A stretch of 64,000 nt of DNA from Halomonas sp. GT (GTDB lineage: Bacteria > Pseudomonadota > Gammaproteobacteria > Pseudomonadales > Halomonadaceae): positions 2,914,001-2,978,000 of the forward strand of contig NZ_CP020562.1 of assembly GCF_002082565.1 (NCBI RefSeq), in the 5' to 3' direction. The translations under genes and the position numbers were made by a program. Positions 35,216 to 43,394 of this stretch are shown one piece after another. Below the pieces are notes generated by a model, which did no database searches, was not told the DNA's origin, and worked only from the letters and a program-made list of their open reading frames with translations. The number at the start of each line of letters is the position of its first letter. The first letter of the stretch is position 1.

Positions 35216-35911
35216 TTATTCTAAAGCAGTTAGAAGCGGGCTTTCTGCCAACGAACCGCCCCAGCCATCACGATGCACCAATTCATTTAATGAAAGCCGA
35301 GAGCGCCACCCTTTTGCTTCCAGCTCGGGCTGATCTAAAAACTCGCTGACATAGCCAAGGCAAAGATAAGCCAATGGATAAACATGTTCAGGCAACTTCA
35401 ACGCCGTGCTCAGTTGATCTTGATCGAGAATACTAACCCAGCCAACGCCAATGCCCTCTGCCCGCGCTGCCAGCCAGAGGTTTTGCACGGCTAGACATGT
35501 GCTGAATAGGTCGGTATCCACAATGCTATTGCGCCCTAGCACATGGGGGCCTCCCCGGCTGCGATCACAAGTAATGCAGAGGTTAATCGGGCTTTCTAAA
35601 ATGCCTTGTAGTTTCAAACCCTGGTAGCGCTCCTTGCGTTCTCCCTCAAACCGCTCAGCGGCTTTTTGGTTTTCTCGCTCGAACATCGCCACTATCGCCG
35701 CTCTCACCTCGCGGCTTTCGATCACAATAAAATCCCAGGGCTGCATAAAGCCAACCGAAGGAGCGTGGTGGGCAGCCTTCAGCAGTCTTGCCAAAATATC
35801 GGGTGCAATAGGGTCAGGTAAAAACTGCGAGCGCACATCGCGTCGTTCATAAATGGCGCGGTATAGTCCGTGCTTCTCAGCATCTGAAAAGTAGTGGTTC
35901 GGAGTACTCAT
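35216..35911 (-). CDS. bluB: 5,6-dimethylbenzimidazole synthase
   Basis: A 231-residue flavoenzyme of the nitroreductase fold. BluB converts FMNH2 with oxygen to 5,6-dimethylbenzimidazole, the lower ligand of cobalamin. Family signatures: an opening with YRAIYERRDVRSQFLPDPI, HHAPSVGFMQPWDF, the loop CDRSRGGPHVLGR and GIGVGWVSIL. These separate it from ordinary nitroreductases. It stands alone; no cobalamin gene is beside it and I see no cobalamin riboswitch in the 150 nt upstream. The stop is followed 30 nt later by the start of the DUF1294 gene, so the two may be cotranscribed. Confidence 0.93.
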   Translation of the reverse strand: MSTPNHYFSDAEKHGLYRAIYERRDVRSQFLPDPIAPDILARLLKAAHHAPSVGFMQPWDFIVIESREVRAAIVAMFERENQKAAERFEGERKERYQGLKLQGILESPINLCITCDRSRGGPHVLGRNSIVDTDLFSTCLAVQNLWLAARAEGIGVGWVSILDQDQLSTALKLPEHVYPLAYLCLGYVSEFLDQPELEAKGWRSRLSLNELVHRDGWGGSLAESPLLTALE

Positions 35912-36060
35912 TAGGAGTCAGGCCTTTGATAATACAAATATAAGTGCAGCCTACCCCAGAACCTCGCTGCGTTCATGAATAGAGCAATACAGAGTTAGAT
36001 TCCAAGCAGCGGTGAGTCATGTGATCTGGAATACACGCTCTATCAACGGCCATATACCTG

Positions 36061-36588
36061 CTAACGCCCCAGCCCGCCAACATCACCGGCCAGGGCGAAC
36101 GCATCCTTAAAAAGCGCCAGGATGTCAGAATAGGCGTGTATCGATAAATCTCCTCGTCCCATTTTTGCCCAGCTGTCATCTGGCCCCATGAAATGGCCAC
36201 AGAATACACCGCCCTTTAATAGTGAGTGCGTAAGGTTTTGCCAAGCACTGGCAAATAGCCCAGGGGCACAAAAAAACAGACTTGAGCATGCGTTAATGAG
36301 CGCAGTTTTTGGGTACACAAATCTCTCAAAGCAGGACACTTTAGGAAATAGAGTTTGATTAATATAACGCCCTCCAATCTCCTCCAGACGCGCTATCGCT
36401 TTATCGCTCTTATCAAAGGCATGCACTGAATAGCCGTGTTCTATCATGAATAGTGCATCGCGCCCTGCTCCGCAGCCTGCATCAACGGCAACCCTATGCA
36501 AGGTAGTGTCCACAACGCCAAGCGCTCGCTTTAATGGCGGATAAACCGCAGCGCTGAGTGACTTTTCGAGATATGTTTGCTCGCTCAT
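36061..36588 (-). CDS. Class I SAM-dependent methyltransferase (TehB-like), possibly truncated
   Basis: A 175-residue protein with the SAM-binding motif I VAVDAGCGAGRDALFMIEHGY and motif II acidic residue in VHAFDKSDKAIARL. The middle (GGVFCGHFMGPDDSWA) fits TehB/tellurite-resistance-type small methyltransferases. These usually end with a KHWH-type C-terminal strand, which is not seen here: after ILALFKDAFALAGDVGG the frame stops at 36061. The 148-nt region after it does not give a convincing continuation in any frame, so the C-terminus may be lost. The substrate is unknown. It is upstream of bluB in the same direction, with a 149-nt gap. Confidence 0.75.
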   Translation of the reverse strand: MSEQTYLEKSLSAAVYPPLKRALGVVDTTLHRVAVDAGCGAGRDALFMIEHGYSVHAFDKSDKAIARLEEIGGRYINQTLFPKVSCFERFVYPKTALINACSSLFFCAPGLFASAWQNLTHSLLKGGVFCGHFMGPDDSWAKMGRGDLSIHAYSDILALFKDAFALAGDVGGLGR

Positions 36589-36655
36589 TCCAACACCTCA
36601 ACACTTTTATAAGTGAGCGCAACATATATCGATGTGTAAGCGATTATGGCACATA

Positions 36656-37144
36656 TTACTGTTGCTCCAATCCCGCTAAAAACTGCTTCAGCAGAGCATC
36701 TAATTGCGCCAGTTGTTCTTCACTTAAGCCGCTAGTGAGCTGCGCCTGAGCTTCCACATGAGCGGTAACCGCCTCATCAATCAATTCAAAACCACGCTGT
36801 GAAAGAGAGATCAAAAAACCGCGCCCATCCTCTGGGTTTTTGACCCGCTCAATCAAACCAGCCTTTTCCAACAGATTGATACGATGAGTCATGGTGCCAG
36901 AGGTCACCATCGTGGAAGCCATCAACCCCCCTGGCGACAACGCAAATGGGGGGCCTTCTCGACGAAGGGTCGCCAAAACGTCAAAGCTTGCACCGTTCAG
37001 CCCGTACTTTGTCCAGGTTTTTTCTAGTTCACGGTTTAAGCAGTAGTTCAGTCGCTTAATCCGTCCTAGTGTGGCCATCGGTGCAACATTAAGGTCAGGC
37101 CTTTCCTGCCGCCACTGATTAAGAATGCTATCCACATGATCCAT
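36656..37144 (-). CDS. MarR family transcriptional regulator
   Basis: A 162-residue winged-helix regulator. The MarR core is visible: LGRIKRLNYCLNRELEKTWTKYGLNGASFDVLATLRREGPP, split here as YGLNGASFDVLATLRREG and the recognition region LSPGGLMASTMVTSGTMTHRINLLEKAGLIERVKNPEDGRG (as TSGTMTHRINLLEKAG and LIERVKNPEDGRG). The ATG at 37144 has GGAG about 12 nt upstream; a TTG 18 nt earlier is possible. It is divergent from the EamA-type exporter gene and the gap holds two perfect 14-bp palindromes, so it very probably represses both. The effector is unknown. Confidence 0.92.
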   Translation of the reverse strand: MDHVDSILNQWRQERPDLNVAPMATLGRIKRLNYCLNRELEKTWTKYGLNGASFDVLATLRREGPPFALSPGGLMASTMVTSGTMTHRINLLEKAGLIERVKNPEDGRGFLISLSQRGFELIDEAVTAHVEAQAQLTSGLSEEQLAQLDALLKQFLAGLEQQ

Positions 37145-37182
37145 AGAAGTACTGCGCTCCAAATTATCGTTCCGCCCATTTA

Positions 37183-37196
37183 TCTTGACGTCAAGA
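37183..37196. promoter_or_regulatory. MarR operator 1 (perfect 14-bp palindrome)
   Basis: TCTTGACGTCAAGA, perfect palindrome, 39 bp before the marR-type start and 49 bp before the exporter start. It shares all but the two central bases with the second site. Confidence 0.75.
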
Positions 37197-37209
37197 AATC
37201 TGGCATATA

Positions 37210-37223
37210 TCTTGATATCAAGA
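37210..37223. promoter_or_regulatory. MarR operator 2 (perfect 14-bp palindrome)
   Basis: TCTTGATATCAAGA, perfect palindrome with centre 27 bp from that of operator 1. Its distance to the exporter start is 21 bp, so a bound repressor would block the promoter or start of the exporter gene. Confidence 0.75.
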
Positions 37224-37244
37224 CATTAATCGAGAGCGTATCTG

Positions 37245-38210
37245 ATGACATTATCAAACACAATTGCAACACACTCACCAAAAAGGGTCTGGCTTGCTCC
37301 ACTGATTTACCTACTATCAGGTGGAGCACTACTTGGCCTATCGACAAATTTGGCTAAACTTGCCGGGGAAATGCAGCTATCAGCACTCGCGTTTCTGTTT
37401 TGGTCAATCACCGGGGCTGCGTTAATTCTGTTGACCATTTCAGCACTTCGCGGTCATTTACCGCCTATTAGCTTTCGCTCGGTTGAGTACTACTCAGTAT
37501 CCGCTCTGCTTGGCGTGGCTGGCTCTAACTTGATCTTTTTCTCCGCTATCCCACATGTGGGAGCTGGGTTCGTTGCGCTGATCATTACGCTACCGCCGCT
37601 GCTCACCTATGTTGGTGCGCTGTTATTGAAAATAGAAAAATTTCAATTTATTCGAGCGGCTGGCGTTATGTCAGCGCTGTTGGGTGCCATCACCTTAGCA
37701 GCCAGTAAGCTATCTTCGCCTGATGCCAATCACTTATGGATCCTCATTGCCCTAGCTGGGCCAGTGCTATTAGCCATCGGCAACGTTTACCGAACATTAC
37801 GCTGGCCTGAAGGCGTATCCAGCGATGCGCTAGCCCCCGGCATGCTCATCGCCGCCGTTGTAATCCTGTTAGGAGTAGGGTTTTTACCGGGTTTTTCATT
37901 AAATGTTCCAACTCAACACCACTTGCCCATCATTCTGATTGCGCTCCAAGCGCTAGTGTTCGCTGGCCAGTTCTTACTACTGTTCCTGCTGCAGAAAAGC
38001 GGTGGCCCTGTGTTCCTGAGCTTACTGGGTTCCGTTGGCGCTGTCGTGGGGGTGCCTGTTGCTATCTTCCTCCAGGGAGAAGCCGCCCCTGAGGGCTTAC
38101 TACTAGGCATCGTATTAATTGGCGCAGGTGTTTTCCTGCTCAACATTGGCAAAGCCAATCCGCTTCCTAGCGCTGATCAAATCAACAACAACCCATCCAA
38201 GATTAACTAA
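37245..38210 (+). CDS. EamA/DMT family transporter
   Basis: A 321-residue membrane protein with ten hydrophobic helices in two EamA halves (first: LIYLLSGGALLGLSTNLAKLA to ALLGAITLAASKL; second: LWILIALAGPVLLAIGNVY to LLLGIVLIGAGVFLLNIG). Drug/metabolite transporters of this type export amino acids or other metabolites. The ATG at 37245 follows GAGAG. The divergent MarR regulator and its two operators suggest that an exported or toxic compound is the inducer (inference). An NmrA-like pseudogene follows 32 nt after the stop and was probably part of the operon. Confidence 0.9.
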   Translation: MTLSNTIATHSPKRVWLAPLIYLLSGGALLGLSTNLAKLAGEMQLSALAFLFWSITGAALILLTISALRGHLPPISFRSVEYYSVSALLGVAGSNLIFFSAIPHVGAGFVALIITLPPLLTYVGALLLKIEKFQFIRAAGVMSALLGAITLAASKLSSPDANHLWILIALAGPVLLAIGNVYRTLRWPEGVSSDALAPGMLIAAVVILLGVGFLPGFSLNVPTQHHLPIILIALQALVFAGQFLLLFLLQKSGGPVFLSLLGSVGAVVGVPVAIFLQGEAAPEGLLLGIVLIGAGVFLLNIGKANPLPSADQINNNPSKIN

Positions 38211-38242
38211 GCCTAGATTAACTAAATCAAGGAATAACTATC

Positions 38243-38617
38243 ATGAAAATCGCGATATTGGTGCCGCAGGCGACGCTGGAACACGCCTTATGAGTGAAGC
38301 GTTAACACGAGGACATCACGTCACTGGCGTAGTAGGAACTGAAAATCAGCGTAATAAGCTGCCTGCTGAGGCAAACTACTGTGTCGCCGGTATATCAGAC
38401 CCGCGCCAACTAACGCAGGTGGTTGAGGGCCAAGATTTACTGATCAGCGCTGCTCGTCCCTGGAAAACGGACAGGCACCTTTCGTCTTGGCTCGGACACT
38501 CTTGTCATGGATAAGAACGGAGAATCGCGCATTTCAATGGAGGATTTTGCGGTGGCGATGCTTGATGAAGCAGAAACGCCAAAACATATTCAACAAGCAT
38601 TTACCGTAGGATATTAA
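38243..38617 (+). pseudogene. NmrA-like NAD(P)-binding oxidoreductase remnant
   Basis: The frame starts at ATG 38243 (AAGGA upstream) but soon stops. One missing base near 38256-38262 separates MKIAI from the continuation GAAGDAGTRLMSEALTRGHHVTG, the NAD(P) glycine motif. The domain runs to LLISAARPW near 38463, then jumps to what is clearly the C-terminus of the same family in another frame: GTFRLGSDTLVMDKNGESRIS, split here as FRLGSDTLVMDKNGESRIS, then MEDFAVAMLDEAETPKH to FTVGY at 38617. About 100 or more residues of the usual ~210 are absent. It is a remnant with a frameshift and an internal deletion, downstream of the exporter. Confidence 0.85.
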
Positions 38618-38673
38618 GCCGATAAGACGCGGTACACCGAGTGCTAGGGAGCCTCTGGTTAGCTCTCAACGCT

Positions 38674-39168
38674 TTAATCACCATGTGTAGCAAGGAGCGC
38701 TTGATTAGCTTCCGCTATTTCATGCTGATTAAACACGCGAATACCATGCTGGCGGAGTAGTGCGGCAGTTACTCCCATGCCAGGCACTTTTTTACCGGAA
38801 AAACTACCATCATAGATAGCGGAACTTCCGCATGATGGGCTAAATTCAGCGAGTACCGCGACGTTTATATTAAATTTAAGGCATAAATCTAGAGCAACGG
38901 AAGCCCCCGCCAAAAACTCGGCAGTGACATTGGCTCCCTCTTTTTCAATCACATCGGCTTCGCCATTTATTACACTCTGACCACTGCCTTCAAAAATCTC
39001 TGCAGGCTGTCTGGGAATACTCATCCCCGCCTCAACCTCAGGGCAGACAGAAACGATTCGCCTTTCAGAATGCCACTGCTCAATAATCTGGTCAGCCACG
39101 GGAAGGGCTCCACCATCATAGCGAACCTTTTTCCCTAAAAGGCAGGCACTCATTAATACTTTTTTCAA
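38674..39168 (-). CDS. DUF523 family protein
   Basis: A 164-residue protein of DUF523. It opens VLMSACLLGKKVRYDGGA, with CPEVEAGMSIPRQPAEI, and a later SPSCGSSAIYDGSFSGKKVPGMGVTAALL (split here as FSPSCGSSAIYDG and GVTAALLRQHG). The three conserved cysteines (ACLLG, CPE, SPSCG) could hold a metal or iron-sulfur centre. The biochemical role is unknown; DUF523 is sometimes fused to DUF1722. It stands alone, between the exporter/NmrA unit and the astB end. The start at 39168 is the only good ATG. Confidence 0.88.
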   Translation of the reverse strand: MKKVLMSACLLGKKVRYDGGALPVADQIIEQWHSERRIVSVCPEVEAGMSIPRQPAEIFEGSGQSVINGEADVIEKEGANVTAEFLAGASVALDLCLKFNINVAVLAEFSPSCGSSAIYDGSFSGKKVPGMGVTAALLRQHGIRVFNQHEIAEANQALLATHGD

Positions 39169-39331
39169 AATACCGATCTCTAGTTTTGGTGGTTAGTCGT
39201 TAGAGCACTTAGCGAATACTAACACTCCCCTCCTGACCACTCCCCCTGAGCCGCGAACATTGCGGGTGCGCTGTAGGTTTACCACGCACTACCAAATATT
39301 TGAAGCCAATCCGTTGCAGTCATATACGATT

Positions 39332-39361
39332 AACGCCAAGGCTGTGCCTTGGCGTTTTTGC
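39332..39361 (+). terminator. Orphan + strand intrinsic terminator downstream of astB
   Basis: AACGCCAAGGC (39332-39342) pairs with GCCTTGGCGTT (39346-39356), loop 3 nt, then TTTTTG on the + strand. The genes on both sides are on the minus strand, so no + gene ends here. It may also help end the astB transcript, but the minus side lacks a T run (AATCGT). See the finding. Confidence 0.7.
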
Positions 39362-39376
39362 TGGGTGTACTTCTTA

Positions 39377-40759
39377 TTACCCCAACTGAAACGGGTAAAC
39401 TGATCCCACTTTTAGCAATTGCGTCAGCTCATCTAACGCCGTGAGCACTTCTGTGGCGAGCTTAGGGTCGGCCAGGTCATCTGCCGCGAGGTGATCACGG
39501 TAGTGACGGTTGACCCAAGCAGTCAGATCATCGTACAGCGCATCATTCATCAACACGCGGCCTGTCAACGCTGCCTGTTCAGCTTCCGATAAAGCTACAC
39601 GCAGGCGCAGGCAGGCAGGGCCACCGCCGTTGCGCATGCTCTGTTTAACATCTTTAACAACCACATCGCTAATCGGATTATTGCCGGCCAGAATAAAGTC
39701 CTGGATCGTGCGCCAAACCGCGTCACGCTCTTGGCATTCGCTGGGCACGACCAGCGTCATGGTGCCATCCGGGTTGGAAAGGAGCTGGGAGTTAAACAGG
39801 TACGACGCTACCGCATCTTCCATGCTCACCGCATCTAGCGACACCCGCACGGGAATCAGTGGTGTGGACATTTTGCTACGCAGCTCATCTAAGGTGCGCG
39901 CTTCATCCAAAAAGGCCATTTCGTGATAGAGCAATACGGGGCCATTACCCACGGCAATGACATCGTTGTGAAAGACCCCCGCATCGATAGCATCCGGATG
40001 CTGCTGAGCAAACACCGTTTGTGCATCCTTTAGCCCGTGCTGGCGAGCCACTGCTTGGCTGGCTTCCAAGGTTTGCCGAGCAGGGAAGCGTTTTGGCTCA
40101 CGCTCGCCGCTACGCACGTCACCAAATGCTTGGCGACCATACACAAAAAGGTGAACGCCTGGCTCGCCGTGTTCACCGCATAGCCGGGTGTGATTGGCCG
40201 CGCCCTCATCAGAAAAAGCAGGCGTTGCTGGCAGTACAGGGTGATGAGCAAAGTGCTGCTCATCATGGAAAATAGCCTGCAGCACACGGCCGGTGGTTTG
40301 CGGCTCTAGGTAGCGATGAAAACTGGACTGCAGGTTAGCCGGTGTAAAATGCACTCGGCGGTCAGGCGCATCAACACTTGGGGTAACGGTGCCTGCGTTG
40401 GCCGTCCACATACTGGAAGCTGAGCAGACCGCCCTCAGCAGTTGGGGTGCCTCTTTGGCGGCACGGTTCAGCACATCGCTATTGCTACCGCTGAAGCCTA
40501 AATCCCGTAATGCGCCCACATCAGGACGCTGTTGAGGGGGCAACACGCCCTGAGCGTAGCCAGCGTCCATCAGTGACTTCATTTTCAGAAGCCCTTGCAG
40601 TGCGCCCTCTTTAGGGTTGGACACCAGACCACCATGACTCATCGACGCCACGTTGCCATGAGCCAGCCCGGAGTAGTTGTGGGTGGGCCCTACCAAGCCG
40701 TCAAAATTAACTTCTCTGACGCTGTTATTAACCACGTTACTATTCACCACGTCGCTCAT
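39377..40759 (-). CDS. astB: N-succinylarginine dihydrolase
   Basis: A 460-residue enzyme of the arginine succinyltransferase (AST) pathway. It converts N2-succinylarginine to succinylornithine, two ammonia and CO2. Family signatures: [21 protein letters not shown] (split here as [15 protein letters not shown]), [16 protein letters not shown] and [16 protein letters not shown], which carries the catalytic cysteine (Cys in GGGPACLRL). Length is normal. The start overlaps the astD stop by 4 bp (ATGA). It is last of the five-gene operon. A hairpin lies shortly after the stop. A likely succinylglutamate desuccinylase gene does not follow. Confidence 0.97.
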   Translation of the reverse strand: MSDVVNSNVVNNSVREVNFDGLVGPTHNYSGLAHGNVASMSHGGLVSNPKEGALQGLLKMKSLMDAGYAQGVLPPQQRPDVGALRDLGFSGSNSDVLNRAAKEAPQLLRAVCSASSMWTANAGTVTPSVDAPDRRVHFTPANLQSSFHRYLEPQTTGRVLQAIFHDEQHFAHHPVLPATPAFSDEGAANHTRLCGEHGEPGVHLFVYGRQAFGDVRSGEREPKRFPARQTLEASQAVARQHGLKDAQTVFAQQHPDAIDAGVFHNDVIAVGNGPVLLYHEMAFLDEARTLDELRSKMSTPLIPVRVSLDAVSMEDAVASYLFNSQLLSNPDGTMTLVVPSECQERDAVWRTIQDFILAGNNPISDVVVKDVKQSMRNGGGPACLRLRVALSEAEQAALTGRVLMNDALYDDLTAWVNRHYRDHLAADDLADPKLATEVLTALDELTQLLKVGSVYPFQLG

Positions 40760-42231
40760 AGGTTGACTCCTGGCGGCAGCGTTTCCGGCATTTCCAAGCT
40801 ATCGGCCTCCATCGACGCCACTGGATAAGCGCAGTAGTCCGCCGCATAGTAAGCGCTGGGGCGGTGGTTACCGCTGTCGCCTACGCCACCAAAGGGGGCG
40901 TCACCAGAAGCCCCTGTGGTTTGGCGGTTCCAGTTCACGATGCCCGCACGAATGCGCAGCAGGAAGTCGTCCCAGTCAGCTTTATCACCACCGATGAGTC
41001 CTGCAGACAAGCCGTAGCGTGTATCGTTGGCAAGGGCTAACGCTTCATCCCAATCACTGTAACGATGGATTTTCAGCAGTGGGCCGAAATGTTCTTCATC
41101 GGGCACGTCCAACCCTGTGACATCAATCAGCGCCGGGCTTAACAGGCTGGTGTTCTCTTTAAGGCGCTGCATCCGGTTAATTACCGTACCGCCCAGGGCT
41201 TCCAGCTCGTCTTGCGCCTTAAGCAAGCCATCGGCAGCCGCCACGCTGACCAAGCCGCCATAGAACGGCGCCGCCGGTGCTTCTTCAAATTGCCCTGCCA
41301 CGTGTAGCTTGGCAATAGCGTCGGAAAGCGCGTCGATCAGGCGATCGCCAACGTCCCCTTGCGGCACCATCAAGCGGCGGGCGCAGGTGCAGCGCTGACC
41401 ACCGGATAAAAACGCCGACTGCAGAATAGTCAGTACAGCAGCACGCTCATCGTCGACATCCTTCACCACCAGCGGGTTGTTGCCGCCCAATTCCAGCGCC
41501 AGGATTTTATCCAACTGCCCAGCAAACTGCTGCTGCAACATGCCACCCACCTTAGCGCTACCCGTAAACAGCAGGCCGTCAATGCCGGGGTGCGCTGCCA
41601 AGGCTTGGCCTACAGAGACACCCCCCTGAACTAAGTTAATCACCCCTGCAGGCAGCCCTGCCTCTACCCAGCATTGCAGGGTTAAATCGGCGGTCAGCGG
41701 GGTTTGGTCGCTAGGCTTAAACACCACGGTATTACCGGCAAGCAACGCGGGCACCATATGGCCATTGGGCAGGTGGCCGGGGAAGTTGTAGGGGCCAAAG
41801 ACCGCCATGACACCGTGGGGGCGATGGCGCAGTACGGCTTTCGCACTACCCACTTCTTTTTCCCGCTCACCAGTACGCTCATGATAAGCCTTGATAGATA
41901 AGGCCACCTTACCGACCATCGCGCCGACTTCAGTTCGTGCTTCCCAAAGCGGCTTGCCGGTCTCAGAGGCAATTGCTATCGCTAACTCTTCACGACGGGC
42001 GGTAAGTACATCAACAAAACGCTCAACAAGTGCTTGGCGCTGCGCAAACGTAGTGCGCGCCCATTCAGGGAAAGCCTCACGCGCGGCATCGATAGCGGCG
42101 CTAACCTGTGCGTTTGAGGCCGAAGCACCTTGCCAAAGCAGAGTTCCCGCAACTGGGTCGTGCTTTGTGACGGTGTCGGCATCGCCCGTTACCCAGGCGC
42201 CGTTAATCAGTTGCTGCTGTTGAGCGTGCAT
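40756..42231 (-). CDS. astD: N-succinylglutamate 5-semialdehyde dehydrogenase
   Basis: A 491-residue NAD(P)-dependent aldehyde dehydrogenase of the AST pathway. The active-site cysteine region is [16 protein letters not shown], with [19 protein letters not shown] (Glu in LELGGNNP). The opening [14 protein letters not shown] fits AstD, and the ALDH end includes [17 protein letters not shown]. It oxidises succinylglutamate semialdehyde to succinylglutamate. The ATG at 42231 has GGAAGGAG 6 nt before. A 132-nt gap with a 14-bp repeat array separates it from aruG. Confidence 0.96.
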   Translation of the reverse strand: MHAQQQQLINGAWVTGDADTVTKHDPVAGTLLWQGASASNAQVSAAIDAAREAFPEWARTTFAQRQALVERFVDVLTARREELAIAIASETGKPLWEARTEVGAMVGKVALSIKAYHERTGEREKEVGSAKAVLRHRPHGVMAVFGPYNFPGHLPNGHMVPALLAGNTVVFKPSDQTPLTADLTLQCWVEAGLPAGVINLVQGGVSVGQALAAHPGIDGLLFTGSAKVGGMLQQQFAGQLDKILALELGGNNPLVVKDVDDERAAVLTILQSAFLSGGQRCTCARRLMVPQGDVGDRLIDALSDAIAKLHVAGQFEEAPAAPFYGGLVSVAAADGLLKAQDELEALGGTVINRMQRLKENTSLLSPALIDVTGLDVPDEEHFGPLLKIHRYSDWDEALALANDTRYGLSAGLIGGDKADWDDFLLRIRAGIVNWNRQTTGASGDAPFGGVGDSGNHRPSAYYAADYCAYPVASMEADSLEMPETLPPGVNL

Positions 42232-42308
42232 GTTTATCTCCTTCCCAGATGCGTGCTTGTTGTGCGAGCTTGTTATGTATATTTATTTTGAAAGACTGTT
42301 TAAAAACC

Positions 42309-42364
42309 GTTCTCGAAAAGCTGTTCTTGAAAGGCTATTTTTGAAAAACGGTTCTTGAAAAACT
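42309..42364. repeat. Imperfect 14-bp tandem repeat array between aruG and astD
   Basis: Four tandem 14-bp units: GTTCTCGAAAAGCT (42309-42322), GTTCTTGAAAGGCT (42323-42336), ATTTTTGAAAAACG (42337-42350) and GTTCTTGAAAAACT (42351-42364). Consensus GTTCTTGAAARRCT. The last unit runs into the aruG stop. A further related TTTTGAAAGACT lies at 42287-42298, so the array may be longer. It lies inside the ast operon. Confidence 0.85.
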
Positions 42365-43394
42365 AGGTTTCCAATAAGCGTACGTGGTCACCCGTCGTCA
42401 CGCCTAGGCGGTCCGCTTCTTGCGGGTTAAGCACGATGGTGTTTTCCTCGCTGGGTCCGCGGCCTATCCAACTGGCGGTGAAGTTAAGCATCTCAGTAGT
42501 GGCTGCCAGCCAGCGGCTCACGCTTTCGTCGGGAGCGTTTTGAGAAACTTCAACTTGGCAAAGCTGCGAATTACGAATCGCTCGCACGTCGTCAATATAG
42601 GCTTCTACCGTGGGACCACCATCGAAAATATCGATATAGCCTTCCCAGCGCAGTCCCTCTTTCTTAAGCATTTCAAGGGCTGGTCGAGTATGGCGGTGCA
42701 CTTGGCCAATACAGGCACGTGCCTCTTCCGACATAAACGTGGTGTAGATCGGGAACTTAGGCATCAGCTCACCGATAAAGCTTTTCTGGCCTAGTCCGGT
42801 TAACCGATCAGCCTCACTAAAGTCCATGGGAAAAAAGTGTTTACCCAGGCTTTCCCAAAAGGGGCTGGTGTTATTTTCATCAAACACGCCGCGCATTTCC
42901 GCCAGCACTTTTTGCGGAAAACGGTCACGAAACTGAGCAATAAACAGCCAGCGAGCTTTGGAAAGCAGCGCGCCATTACGTAGGTGCTTATTTGCTTCGC
43001 CGCGATATTCAGGGCGTAAGAACAGCGAGCATACTTCCGCATCGCCGGTGTGATCAGAGCTTAAAAATAGCGTGTCGATTGTACGGTGTAAGTCTAACTG
43101 CACCGAGGAGTGCGCCAATGTACCTAACCGGTAATTATAAAACGGCACTTCACGACCTACTTGGCCTTCAATAGCACAGCAGCCCGCTAATTCTCCGCTC
43201 TGTTCATCTTCCAGTACAAAGAAATAGAGTCGATCATCGGCTGGCGTGCGCTCTTCAAAGGCACGGGCAGCGGCTTCAATTTTTCCAGCCAAAAACTCAC
43301 GGTTATCCGGCAGTGAGGTAAAGCCAACGCCTGCCTGTTGCGCAAGCGCCTGGAGCCCATCCAAATCGTCTCGGGCAATGGGTCGAATGCGCAT
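42363..43394 (-). CDS. aruG: Arginine N-succinyltransferase, second subunit (AruG type)
   Basis: A 343-residue GNAT-fold acyltransferase of the AstA family. It transfers succinyl from succinyl-CoA to the alpha-amino group of arginine (or ornithine). The opening MRIRPIARDDLDGLQALAQQA and the later FFPMDFSEADRLTGLGQKSFIGELMPKFPIY (split here as DRLTGLGQKSFIGELMPK and FPIYTTF) are family marks. The start overlaps the aruF stop by one base (TAATG), so the two are coupled. Two tandem homologues in this order match aruF-aruG of Pseudomonas. The gene keeps the standard length. Confidence 0.93.
   Translation of the reverse strand: MRIRPIARDDLDGLQALAQQAGVGFTSLPDNREFLAGKIEAAARAFEERTPADDRLYFFVLEDEQSGELAGCCAIEGQVGREVPFYNYRLGTLAHSSVQLDLHRTIDTLFLSSDHTGDAEVCSLFLRPEYRGEANKHLRNGALLSKARWLFIAQFRDRFPQKVLAEMRGVFDENNTSPFWESLGKHFFPMDFSEADRLTGLGQKSFIGELMPKFPIYTTFMSEEARACIGQVHRHTRPALEMLKKEGLRWEGYIDIFDGGPTVEAYIDDVRAIRNSQLCQVEVSQNAPDESVSRWLAATTEMLNFTASWIGRGPSEENTIVLNPQEADRLGVTTGDHVRLLET

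Noticed and set aside
30700..38620. Insertion sequence or phage remnant causing the damage
   Set aside because: No transposase, integrase, inverted terminal repeats or tRNA target seen; lesions are single-base losses and one internal deletion.
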